DNA of 34,169 nt, from contig NZ_SLZU01000030.1 of assembly GCF_004342065.1 (NCBI RefSeq), positions 1 through 34,169 of the forward strand. The letters are read 5' to 3'. This DNA is from Primorskyibacter sedentarius. Lineage in GTDB: Bacteria > Pseudomonadota > Alphaproteobacteria > Rhodobacterales > Rhodobacteraceae. Below, one piece after another: positions 1 to 7,300 of this stretch. A model generated the notes under the pieces. The model was given only the letters and a program-made list of their open reading frames with translations. It did no database searches and was not told the DNA's origin. Numbering within the stretch: the first letter of the stretch is position 1; each line of letters begins with the position of its first letter. The position numbers and the translations under genes were made by a program.

Positions 1-244
1 CGGCATATCCGATTGACCCAAAGGCGCTCCGAGCGTCAGCTTTCGGGGATCAGCCCGCTTGATTGTGCGACTGCAGCAGAGCGGATGCTGCGCCTGGCAT
101 GAATGTCAACTTCGGGCTGCCTGCGGTCACCTGCGACGACGACGGCAACTGCCCAGGCCGGTGGTCACGACGTTGCAGGACCGAAAGGCGGCAAAGAGCC
201 CGATTCCAACCGATGCTGTACTGCGCAAGAATGTCCGCTTCTCG
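1..244. repeat. Mosaic intergenic repeat tract, copy 1
   Basis: Bases 1-172 are identical to 2302-2473. After that the copies diverge for a few bases and resume similarity around the block AGAGCCC (near 195-200), followed by CCGATGCTG and GAATGTCCGC, words that recur in the other tracts of this window. The repeat starts at the window edge, so its true left end is not visible. Nothing here looks like a gene; the ORFs across it are shared by all copies and have no conserved start. The rest of the gap, 245-378, holds nothing I recognise. Confidence 0.85.
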
Positions 245-378
245 CGATGCGGCCAAAAACGTGACAAAATCAAACCGAGATTGGCCAAGGGTTTGTGGCA
301 CAGATGGCCCACATACGCTGACTGCTATGCGGGCGCTAACCTTTGAGATAACTTGACCGCAGAGTTGCGCCTAAAGGT

Positions 379-888
379 ATGCATGTGACAGAAGACACGA
401 TCCCGATCCATAAGCGAATTGCCGACCGAATGCGCAGACGGGCGCGCATGTTCCAAGTCCAGGCATACCTGCTACTTGCTATCACGCTAGCGATTGCTGG
501 CTATGCTGCCTTTTTCTTCGTTGTTGAAGACCAGACATTCAGTGTCAGCTTCAACCAGGCCAATCTAGAGAACTCCAGGATCGAGTTCCCGGAGAGCAAC
601 ATCTTCGATTTCCTGACAAGTGCCATCCTGCGCATTGGAGCGGTGTTGCTCGCAGTCTTCGTTATCCAATTGCTCTTTTCGCTAGTTCGATATCGAGTGA
701 AGCTGTCGGAAGACCTAGACAACCGCGCTGACATGATCGAGCTGTGCTTCGACGATGAGAACAAGCTCGAACTCGTAAAGGCCGTCGCCTCCATGCAGGG
801 CACTGATATCGGCTCCATGCCGGATCATCCTTACGGCAAGTTTGCGGACGCTATAAAAGAGATCGCCGGGAAGCTGCCTAGCAAATAG
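379..888 (+). CDS. Hypothetical two-helix inner membrane protein
   Basis: A 169-residue protein of unknown function. A basic N-terminal segment (residues 12-23, with RMRRRARM) precedes a first membrane helix at about 26-48. A polar loop of about 40 residues follows, probably periplasmic, then a second helix at about 85-108 and a charged cytoplasmic tail (about 110-169) rich in Asp, Glu and Lys. The ATG at 379 has AAAGG only one base upstream. A GTG at 385 would sit seven bases from that AAAGG, so the true start may be two codons later. The gene stands alone between two repeat tracts, typical of the accessory modules here. I do not recognise a family; the two-helix-plus-tail layout resembles small sensor or anchor proteins, but that is only a shape comparison. 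Confidence 0.65.
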   Translation: MHVTEDTIPIHKRIADRMRRRARMFQVQAYLLLAITLAIAGYAAFFFVVEDQTFSVSFNQANLENSRIEFPESNIFDFLTSAILRIGAVLLAVFVIQLLFSLVRYRVKLSEDLDNRADMIELCFDDENKLELVKAVASMQGTDIGSMPDHPYGKFADAIKEIAGKLPSK

Positions 889-944
889 CCGCGGCCACAA
901 CTCATACGTTTTTGGCCATGACGATAACGACCGTTTTTGGAGCG

Positions 945-1127
945 TCCCGAATTCCGTAAGCAGCCCTTGGCGCAGCTGCAGCGAATTCACGCTTCGTCCC
1001 GCGTCCTGCCAGTTCGAGCATTGCGCAGCGAACGGTTGCGCTTCCCGAAGCTGCCACTCCTGACCCGCGCAGCGAAAGACGAGGGAGAGCCCTCTTTGAC
1101 CGATGCTGCGCGTTGGATGAATGTCTG
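945..1127. repeat. Mosaic intergenic repeat tract, copy 2
   Basis: Bases 999-1078 match 2921-2999 almost exactly (one substitution and about one indel). The tract then runs through GGGAGAGCCC, GACCGATGCTGC and GAATGTCTGC, the same word order as in copy 1. It ends against the stop codon of the SRPBCC gene at 1128. The rest of the gap from 889 has no recognisable content. Confidence 0.8.
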
Positions 1128-1610
1128 CTAAGTTGAGACATGTGGGCTTGGCTCTTCACCACACAAGAACGACTTCAGACTGTTTTTGAAGAAGTGGTTC
1201 CAGCCATCAAGGCAAATACCCCAACAATTCAGCGTCGGCGTTAGTCCATCATGTGTCATATTGATCTCGGTCTTGTCTCCAACCGTTTTGAATTCCCAAA
1301 TGATCTTTGTTCCCAGCCACTCTTGATCGATCTCCTTCGGTTGGCCTTCGACTTTGTGGTGCGCGTCGGTGCATATCATCTCGATGCCGTTGGGACATTC
1401 GAAAGATGTGGCCTCAAACGTCCAAAACCCATACTCGGGCGGGAACCGCGCGGTCACTTTGTCACCAACCCCGTTGAGGCTCCCTTCGGTGGACCGGGTC
1501 CACCACTTGTCCATCTGTGTCGCGACAGCTTGGAAACAGGCCTCCTGAGATGCAGGCACTTGGATAGTTTCTTCATAGTTTTTTGACAGTTCGATCAAGG
1601 TAAGCTCCAT
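1128..1610 (-). CDS. SRPBCC (AHSA1/START-like) family protein
   Basis: A 160-residue protein with the layout of the SRPBCC helix-grip fold. It opens with a strand like NYEETIQVPAS (11-21), followed by a helix and KWWT, a pattern typical of AHSA1-type proteins. The middle has GVGDKVTARF and FWTFEATSFECPNG, and the end is a long amphipathic helix GWNHFFKNSLKSFL. These proteins bind hydrophobic ligands or act as cofactors; the ligand here cannot be told. It is divergent from an HxlR regulator, and its promoter must overlap the palindrome at 1662-1694, so HxlR control is likely. ATG at 1610 has no clear ribosome site; the internal GGAG followed six bases later by TTG offers a second start four codons in, mirroring the regulator. 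The last codons touch a repeat tract. Confidence 0.75.
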   Translation of the reverse strand: MELTLIELSKNYEETIQVPASQEACFQAVATQMDKWWTRSTEGSLNGVGDKVTARFPPEYGFWTFEATSFECPNGIEMICTDAHHKVEGQPKEIDQEWLGTKIIWEFKTVGDKTEINMTHDGLTPTLNCWGICLDGWNHFFKNSLKSFLCGEEPSPHVST

Positions 1611-1661
1611 TGAGGTGGTTCGATCTTACCATACTCAATACATTTGATTTGAAAAGTAGGC

Positions 1662-1694
1662 AGTATTTTGGTACTTAAGTATCAAAACAATACT
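1662..1694. promoter_or_regulatory. Palindromic operator between SRPBCC gene and HxlR gene
   Basis: The core 1668-1685 reads TTGGTACTTAAGTATCAA, a dyad with one mismatched pair around CTTAAG. It is flanked by outer arms AGTATT (1662-1667) and AATACT (1689-1694). HxlR-family regulators are known to bind dyads with GTAC/GTAA half sites, so this fits control of both divergent genes. It lies immediately upstream of the HxlR start, where binding would block transcription or translation initiation. Family-based inference; the dyad itself is directly visible. Confidence 0.7.
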
Positions 1695-1707
1695 ATTGGA
1701 GCTTCAA

Positions 1708-2043
1708 TTGAAAGTCGATACCAGTTCGAACCTTTGCCCCGCACCACTTGTCTTCGCGATGATCGGTGGGAAATGGAAGCTTTCAATACTGCAGATACTC
1801 ATCTTTGATGGGACAAAGAGGTTTGGGGAGCTTCGGAAAGGGATCCCTGAAATCACACAGACGATGCTGACAAAGCAACTACGGGATCTGGAACGCGATG
1901 GTCTAGTCAAAAGAGTGGTTTATGCCGAGGTGCCCCCAAAAGTTGAATACAGCGCCACCGAAGACGGCGTCGGGCTAATGCCTGCATTCAAGGAAATGCA
2001 CTCATGGTGGGAAACACGAAGGCGTTCGCCAAAGGCACCATGA
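1708..2043 (+). CDS. HxlR-family winged-helix transcriptional regulator
   Basis: A 111-residue one-domain regulator. After a short N-terminus comes the family signature: a Cys-Pro (LCPAP), then IGGKWKLSILQIL, then FGELRKGIPEITQTMLTKQLRDLERDGLVKR, the recognition helix and wing, and YSATEDG near the end. The early Cys is the position that senses thiol-reactive compounds in some family members; whether it does so here is unknown. I place the start at TTG 1708, because GGAG (1698-1701) sits six bases before it. A TTG at 1696 would add four residues but has no ribosome site. The gene is divergent from the SRPBCC gene, its likely target, with the palindromic operator between them. Confidence 0.85.
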   Translation: MKVDTSSNLCPAPLVFAMIGGKWKLSILQILIFDGTKRFGELRKGIPEITQTMLTKQLRDLERDGLVKRVVYAEVPPKVEYSATEDGVGLMPAFKEMHSWWETRRRSPKAP

Positions 2044-2120
2044 ATGTCGTGATATCGCTGCGTCATATGGCTGGAAATTGAGGTAACCCTAAGGAGAGCA
2101 GACCTTGCCGAAGCAATATT

Positions 2121-2520
2121 AAATGTCCGCTTCGTCCGCTGTGCCGTTGTTCGACCTTCAAAAATGCTGCGCGAACCACGAACGGCTGCAATGCCTAAGC
2201 TGCGCCGCGACGTTCTACCGGCCTTGGCGCGACAACCAGGCGTGCTCTGCAAGATTCTGCAAAGGGCGCTTTCTGCGCATCGCTGTCGGACGAGCGCCCT
2301 GCGGCATATCCGATTGACCCAAAGGCGCTCCGAGCGTCAGCTTTCGGGGATCAGCCCGCTTGATTGTGCGACTGCAGCAGAGCGGATGCTGCGCCTGGCA
2401 TGAATGTCAACTTCGGGCTGCCTGCGGTCACCTGCGACGACGACGGCAACTGCCCAGGCCGGTGGTCACGACGCCGTGGTGCCGCAAGGCGGCAGAGAGC
2501 CCATCTTGACCACTTTCTGC
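2121..2520. repeat. Mosaic intergenic repeat tract, copy 3 (longest)
   Basis: Bases 2302-2473 duplicate 1-172 exactly, and 2411-2505 match 27726-27820 with a single substitution. The left part (2121-2300) contains GTCCGCTTCGTCCGC and AAATGCTGCGCGA, also seen near 12415-12465. The whole gap 2044-2571 is repeat with no supportable gene. Confidence 0.85.
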
Positions 2521-2571
2521 CATGCAGCCACTGTCCGATAAACCGCGCACTTGTCTTTGGAGATGACAAAT

Positions 2572-2838
2572 ATGGGTTCGATCCCGCTTTCATTTTCGGT
2601 ACTGATAGTATTTCCGATTTGGCATTACCTTGTCTCCGTAGCTTTTGTTTGGCCAAAGTTTAGGGCTTGGAAAAGAACCGCAAATAAAGAAAATGCTACA
2701 TGGAAAGAATTTAAGATCCGAGTGTTATGGCACAACGAACCGCCGCATAAGCTTTCCCCTTTCTGGGGAACATTGAAACAAATCACATCGTTTCTCGGCG
2801 GGTGTCTCTACTTGTTGGCGACGGCTGGCATCGGATGA
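2572..2838 (+). CDS. Small hypothetical membrane protein
   Basis: An 88-residue ORF with a hydrophobic N-terminal segment (about residues 2-27), a basic and aromatic middle (FRAWKRTANKEN, KIRVLWHNEPPHK) and a second weakly hydrophobic C-terminus. GGAG at 2559-2562 sits nine bases before the ATG at 2572; ATG 2563 and TTG 2551 are in frame alternatives. Its base composition is more AT-rich than its neighbours, and it lies alone between two repeat tracts. I do not recognise it, and it could be a chance ORF or a gene fragment. Confidence 0.35.
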   Translation: MGSIPLSFSVLIVFPIWHYLVSVAFVWPKFRAWKRTANKENATWKEFKIRVLWHNEPPHKLSPFWGTLKQITSFLGGCLYLLATAGIG

Positions 2839-2910
2839 TTTTCATGTCACACCACAAACGCAAACATTGATAGTTCTTGAAAGCGGTCATTTAGGTTTAA
2901 AGAATAAACG

Positions 2911-3056
2911 GCAGCTTTGTCCGCGTCCTGCCAGTTCGAGCATTGCGCAGCGAACGGTTGTGCTTCCCGAAGCTGCCACTCCTGAACCGCGCAGCGAAAG
3001 CCGAAAGAGAGCCCACTTTACCGGTTGCTGCACAACACCCCAAAGGCTGCTTTGCG
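2911..3056. repeat. Mosaic intergenic repeat tract, copy 4
   Basis: Bases 2921-2999 are a near-identical copy of 999-1078. The tract continues with AAAGAGAGCCCACTTTACCGG, the same word order as the other tracts. It ends next to the stop of the GNAT gene. Confidence 0.8.
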
Positions 3057-3061
3057 GATTG

Positions 3062-4057
3062 CTACCGCTTGATAGACCAGATCATTGCAGTCTCGTAGCC
3101 AGCGGATTCAAGCAACTCGATCTTGGACGCCCATCCCGCCGGGCAGACGACAAAGGCGGCTCCCATACCACGGTTGGCAAACGCCGTCTCGGCCGCGCGC
3201 AACAGTGCATTGGAAGCCTCACTGCCTCGGTCAAGCGCCGTCGGTTTGGCCAGCTCATGGTGGTAGTAGTCATCAATCACACCTGTCCCTATGATGTCGT
3301 GGGCAGGGGGAAAGTGCAGCCGTGAGGCGGGCTGTGCGATGATGTAGCCCCTCAAATCCTCGGCCTCTCCCAGAACCATCATGTCCCGATCCCGAAGCGT
3401 CAGGCTCCGCGTCATCCATGCAGAAAAACGTGGATCAGCCTCGGGATGAATTTCCCAGAACGGGTCGATTTCGAAAAGAACCTGCCGGTTCTCGGCGCTG
3501 CGTGCAACGATACCTGGCACATCTTCTTCCGTCGCTTGTCGAACACCCGCGGGCATTCCCTGATCGCCAAGGTCACTACGTGACAGATAAAGCGTGAGAG
3601 GTTCATACCCGCTTGCCTCGAACGCGGTTCGCCAGATTTCACCTACGACGTAGGATGCCAGCTTGATCCGGGCACCGGCTTCGTGAAGGGCGTCCTCGGC
3701 TGCGGCCAACAGGTCGTCAACAGTGCCGCTCGGTGCATCGGCTGCAACAAAAGAGTCGGGCAGGATCAGTCCCGGCTCGCCGAACGGGCCTGCATAGATT
3801 GGGGGGATCGGCAGCATCATCGCATGGATGACACCCCTGATCTGACCCCCATCCTCCGCGACACGCCAAAACTGTTGAAAGGGTTGTTGTTCTGCCGTCA
3901 GAGCAAAAGTCAGCGCCTTTTCAATCTGCGCGGGCGCGTCATCTGCCATCTTCCAAAGGATCGCATCCTCTGCACGACGTTCCTGCGCATCCAGCATGAG
4001 GAGCTCAACCAGGCGCGGCATGTCGTCGGGTGTCGCTGGACGGATAGTCTGAGTCAT
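3062..4057 (-). CDS. Tandem-domain GNAT N-acetyltransferase
   Basis: A 331-residue protein built from two GNAT-like halves. Each begins with the characteristic strand and helix: IRPATPDDMPRLVELL at residues 5-20, and GVRQATEEDVPGIVARS at about 172-188. The first half also holds WRVAEDGGQIRGVIHA. The second half holds MVLGEAEDLRGYII and, near the end, GSEASNALLRAAETAF, then VVCPAGWASKIELLESAGYE, the usual late helix of the fold. The length fits a double-GNAT protein, in which often only one half binds acetyl-CoA; the acceptor substrate cannot be predicted. The ATG at 4057 has GAGAG eight bases upstream. It is divergent from a LysR gene, which may regulate it. Confidence 0.75.
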   Translation of the reverse strand: MTQTIRPATPDDMPRLVELLMLDAQERRAEDAILWKMADDAPAQIEKALTFALTAEQQPFQQFWRVAEDGGQIRGVIHAMMLPIPPIYAGPFGEPGLILPDSFVAADAPSGTVDDLLAAAEDALHEAGARIKLASYVVGEIWRTAFEASGYEPLTLYLSRSDLGDQGMPAGVRQATEEDVPGIVARSAENRQVLFEIDPFWEIHPEADPRFSAWMTRSLTLRDRDMMVLGEAEDLRGYIIAQPASRLHFPPAHDIIGTGVIDDYYHHELAKPTALDRGSEASNALLRAAETAFANRGMGAAFVVCPAGWASKIELLESAGYETAMIWSIKR

Positions 4058-4181
4058 GGCTTGGTCTCTCTTGGTTTTTGCTGAGTTTTACTTCCCCGGT
4101 TTTATCGACCGACTGCACCAAATTGACAAAGCGAGATAATTCCATCAGCGTTTAGAAAAACTATCGCCTTTGAGGCATCAA

Positions 4182-5045
4182 ATGAAGAACGTAAACCTGA
4201 ACGCGCTCCGGGTGTTCTCTGTCGTCGCATCCCACGGGAACCTGCAACGTGCGGCTGAGGAGCTAAATCTATCGCGTGGCGCAGTCTCCCAGCGGATCAA
4301 GCAGCTCGAAATCGAGCTGGGGGTGGTTCTTCTCGTGCGTGGCGCACGCGGTGTCTCGCTCACGGCGGAAGGTGAGCGATGCCATGCAGCCATGCAAGAC
4401 GCCCTCGCGACGCTTGACACCGCGTTGGTGGGCATTTGCAAGGACGGTGATCGTGTCACGCTACACCTTGGTTCTTCCACCGCAACGAAGTGGCTGATGC
4501 CCCGGATGGACGCTTTCGCGGCCAAGTTCCCGAACGTATCCCTCACCACACAGGTCCATGAGCAGATTCTTGCGCGCAGTCTGGGCCGAAATGAAATCGC
4601 GATCTGGCCGGGCAAAGCGCGCGACACGAATGCAGCCCACGGATCGCGCCGCTTGGCCGATATCCGCCTTGTTGCCGTATGCAGTCCTGATTTTCCGCGA
4701 CCGGATTGGCCAATGGGGTTGGAGACGTTGCTGACGCTGCCACTCCTTCAGGATGCACACCGACGGTGGGAAAAGCTGATCCAGGAAACCGGGTATGGCG
4801 ACACACACAAGCTGCTCAACTTTGACCGATCTGCCTTGGCTCTCGATGCAGCTATCGGTGGTCACGGCATTGCCATCGCGCCGACGTACATGGTGGAAAA
4901 TGATCTTCGGTCAAAGAAACTGGTGGAGATTTGGGTCGATCCCGACCCTTCTGATGATGAGCTCTATATCTCATGGTCAAAGGACCATCTGAGCCAGACG
5001 CGCATCAAGCGGATCGTTGATTGGATTGCGTCTGAATTCGAGTGA
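4182..5045 (+). CDS. LysR-family transcriptional regulator (GcvA-like)
   Basis: A 287-residue LysR regulator. The N-terminal helix-turn-helix (about 4-60) reads NALRVFSVVASHGNLQRAAEELNLSRG and on to LTAEGE. The ligand-binding domain (about 88-287) contains LHLGSSTATKWLMPRMDAFAAKFP and AIGGHGIAIAPTYMV, wording typical of the GcvA-like subgroup. I chose the ATG at 4182 because AGG (4173-4175) is six bases upstream; a TTG at 4170 would overlap that site. The 124-bp gap to the divergent GNAT gene should hold both promoters, and LysR proteins usually control the divergent neighbour. The inducer is unknown. Confidence 0.88.
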   Translation: MKNVNLNALRVFSVVASHGNLQRAAEELNLSRGAVSQRIKQLEIELGVVLLVRGARGVSLTAEGERCHAAMQDALATLDTALVGICKDGDRVTLHLGSSTATKWLMPRMDAFAAKFPNVSLTTQVHEQILARSLGRNEIAIWPGKARDTNAAHGSRRLADIRLVAVCSPDFPRPDWPMGLETLLTLPLLQDAHRRWEKLIQETGYGDTHKLLNFDRSALALDAAIGGHGIAIAPTYMVENDLRSKKLVEIWVDPDPSDDELYISWSKDHLSQTRIKRIVDWIASEFE

Positions 5046-5067
5046 AGCAGAACTTCGGTTCGGGAAA

Positions 5068-5300
5068 GCGAACGGAAGCAAAGTCCGCGCTGTGTGAATT
5101 CGGCATGCTGAGAATTTTGCGGGCGCAGCGAAGGTCCGGTCTGGTGAAGCTGCATTGCAGCGCCTGACGGCATTTGCGATGTCCGTTGTGGGCCGTCTCT
5201 GCCGGAGCAGCGCCGGGTCAATCGCCAGATGCAGCGGCGCATTCAAGGGACGCAGAGAGCCCATTCTACCGGATGCAGCGGGATGCGCGACCGAAACTGT
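5068..5300. repeat. Mosaic intergenic repeat tract, copy 5
   Basis: It contains GTCCGCGCTGTGTGAATTCG, close to words at 10998 and 16195. It also has TGGTGAAGCTGCATTGCAGCGC (21 of 22 bases shared with 9579-9600) and the common CAGAGAGCCCATTCTACCGG (from 5254). It fills the gap between the LysR gene and the YgiC-like gene. Confidence 0.75.
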
Positions 5301-5360
5301 CACTGGTTGCCGCATGCAAAACCAACTACACGAAGCCCGAGATCCGGGAGGAGCGGCCAG

Positions 5361-6587
5361 ATGCAGAAAATCACATTGCCCGAGCGGCCGCATTGGCGCG
5401 AGCATGCCAAGGAGGTCGGGTTCACCTTTGCCGATATGCATGGCGAACCCTACTGGGACGAATCCTCTGCCTACGCCTTTACGCTGGACCAGATTGAAAC
5501 CGATCTGGAAGACCCCGCAACTGCGCTTCACGCCATGTGCCGGGAGGCCGTCGCCCATATCGTCACGAGCGAGCACCTGATGGATCGCTTGGCGATCCCT
5601 GAGGCGCATCGCGATCTTGTTGCCGAAAGCTGGCGCAGCAGTGATCCTGAAATTTACGGGCGGTTCGATTTCGCTTACGATGGCCAGAGCCCTGCCAAGC
5701 TATTGGAATACAACGCCGATACACCGACGTCGCTTTATGAAAGTGCTGCGTTTCAGTGGCGATGGCTGGAGGATCAGCTCGAGGCAGGGGTGCTGCCAGA
5801 GGGCACGGACCAGTTCAACGGCATTCACGAGGCGCTTGTCGCGCGGTTTGGCGAGGTGTTCGAAAGCGGAAGCGACCTGCATTTCACCGCCGTCGCCGGC
5901 AATCCCGAGGATTACGGCACGGTCGAGGCCATGGGTTGGGCGGCCCGCGAGGCGGGTTTGGGCGCGCACTACTGCGATCTCGACAAGATCGCCCTGAGCG
6001 ACGATGGCCAGTTCCTCGACGATCAGGACCGCCGGATCGCGGTGCTGTTCAAGCTCTACCCCTGGGAAGACCTGTTGCGCGACGACTATGCCGAGCACAT
6101 CGCTGGATCGGGCTGTCTGTTAGTGGAACCAGCCTGGAAAGCGCTCTTGTCGAACAAGGGGCTCTTGCCGGTGCTGTGGCAGATGTTCGAAGGCCATGCG
6201 AACCTGTTGCCCGCATTTTTTGAAGAGGACGTGACCGACGCCATGTCGGGCCGCGACACCGTTCCAAAGGAAACCGCAAAAGCGATTGAGCGCGCCGAAG
6301 CACAGCTTGAAACCGGTCATGTGCGCAAGCCGATCCTGTCGCGGGAAGGGGCTTCCGTCTCGATCCACAAATCCGGCGCACTCATCGAGACGTCAACAAA
6401 TACCGAGTATTCCGAACACCCCTTCATTCTTCAGACATATGCACCACTGCCCCAGTTCGATGGCTTTCGTCCGGTGGTTGGTGCATGGGTTATCGGGCAG
6501 GCTTGCGCGGGCATCGGCATTCGCGAAGACCGATCCCGCATCACTCAGGATTTATCCCGGTTCAAACCGCACTATATTACTGTGTGA
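5361..6587 (+). CDS. Glutathionylspermidine synthase-like ATP-grasp protein (YgiC/YjfC family)
   Basis: A 408-residue protein of the GSP-synthetase C-terminal (ATP-grasp) family, which joins an amine to a carboxylate using ATP. Visible family wording includes LLEYNADTPTSL (substrate and metal region, about 116-127) and, in the last quarter, GHVRKPILSREGASV, the ATP-binding Lys region, with PFILQTYAPLPQFDG following. It lacks the amidase half found in bifunctional E. coli Gss, so it is a stand-alone ligase like YgiC. GGGAGGAG (5346-5353) precedes ATG 5361; longer reading frames upstream run into a repeat tract and are not credible. The next gene encodes a YgiB-like lipoprotein, the known partner of YgiC, though the gene order here is reversed. 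The true substrate of this subfamily is not established. Confidence 0.88.
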   Translation: MQKITLPERPHWREHAKEVGFTFADMHGEPYWDESSAYAFTLDQIETDLEDPATALHAMCREAVAHIVTSEHLMDRLAIPEAHRDLVAESWRSSDPEIYGRFDFAYDGQSPAKLLEYNADTPTSLYESAAFQWRWLEDQLEAGVLPEGTDQFNGIHEALVARFGEVFESGSDLHFTAVAGNPEDYGTVEAMGWAAREAGLGAHYCDLDKIALSDDGQFLDDQDRRIAVLFKLYPWEDLLRDDYAEHIAGSGCLLVEPAWKALLSNKGLLPVLWQMFEGHANLLPAFFEEDVTDAMSGRDTVPKETAKAIERAEAQLETGHVRKPILSREGASVSIHKSGALIETSTNTEYSEHPFILQTYAPLPQFDGFRPVVGAWVIGQACAGIGIREDRSRITQDLSRFKPHYITV

Positions 6588-6629
6588 ACCGCACGACATA
6601 CAGCCCTCTCAGCAGAAAGCACGATTGTC

Positions 6630-7211
6630 ATGACCAAACGCTCAAAACGGGTTGCCATCGCGATCCTCGGGGCCGCTGCCTTTACCCTTGCTGGCTGCGA
6701 AGAGGAAAATGTCGATGCCGCCGCCTTTCCCGACCTGCAAAGCTGCAAGGACGAGGCGGCGCTGCGGGGGGCGATCACGGCCCAACAATGCGAGACCGCC
6801 TTTGCAGAGGCCGAAACCCTGCATGTCGAAGCCGCACCCCGCTATGACAGCCTTCAGGTCTGCGAAGAACAGCACGGTGAAGGCGCCTGCGGTTCGGAAG
6901 CGGCGGCGACGCAAGGCGGGTCGGGCAGCATCTTCATGCCGCTCCTGGCGGGCTATCTTATCGGCAACATGCTGGGCGGACGGACAGGGATGGCTGGCGC
7001 GCAGCCGCTTTACAAAACTTCGGATGGCAAGTTCACCAATGCCGCGCGCTCCAGTACGTTTTCGACCAATCGCGGCGCGGCCAAGCTGAGCACTTCGCAA
7101 TTTGTTCGCCCGGCTTCGACCGTTGGCAAAACACCGATGACCCGCGCAACGGCAGCCTCTCGTGGCGGGTTCGGCAGGACAGGCGGCGGGCGCACCGGTT
7201 TTGGCGGATAG
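6630..7211 (+). CDS. DUF1190 (YgiB-like) lipoprotein
   Basis: A 193-residue secreted lipoprotein. A basic start and hydrophobic stretch lead to the lipobox LAGC with the lipidated Cys at residue 23. Family wording then follows: SCKDEAALRGAITAQQCETAF, APRYDSLQVCEEQHGEGACG and a glycine-rich C-terminus. Four Cys remain after the lipobox, in C..C spacing typical of the family. It follows the YgiC-like gene by 42 bp and is surely its partner. The two families co-occur widely, for example next to tolC in enterobacteria, so an envelope role is likely. Confidence 0.85.
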   Translation: MTKRSKRVAIAILGAAAFTLAGCEEENVDAAAFPDLQSCKDEAALRGAITAQQCETAFAEAETLHVEAAPRYDSLQVCEEQHGEGACGSEAAATQGGSGSIFMPLLAGYLIGNMLGGRTGMAGAQPLYKTSDGKFTNAARSSTFSTNRGAAKLSTSQFVRPASTVGKTPMTRATAASRGGFGRTGGGRTGFGG

Positions 7212-7255
7212 GGCTGGACTTACGGCCTTTTCAATGACTGCTCACAGAACTCGGT

Positions 7256-7279
7256 AATGGCATTCCCATTGGTGCCATT
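7256..7279. promoter_or_regulatory. Inverted repeat upstream of the YihY gene
   Basis: AATGGCA (7256-7262) and TGCCATT (7273-7279) form a perfect 7-bp inverted repeat with a 10-base spacer, 21 bases before the YihY start. No T-run follows, so an operator or a weak 5' hairpin is more likely than a terminator. Confidence 0.35.
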
Positions 7280-7300
7280 GCACAATAGAGTGCCTGCCAA

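Noticed and set aside
1-3056. Repeat tracts as an integron cassette array (attC sites)
   Set aside because: No GTTRRRY/RYYYAAC core sites, no integrase gene, and the tracts are 140-400 bp of imperfect similarity rather than attC-like folded sites.
2867-3325. A 152-residue plus-strand ORF
   Set aside because: Half repeat and half antisense to the GNAT gene, so a shadow.
5229-5360. Extended N-terminus of the YgiC-like protein
   Set aside because: The added 44 residues are translated repeat DNA without a ribosome site.
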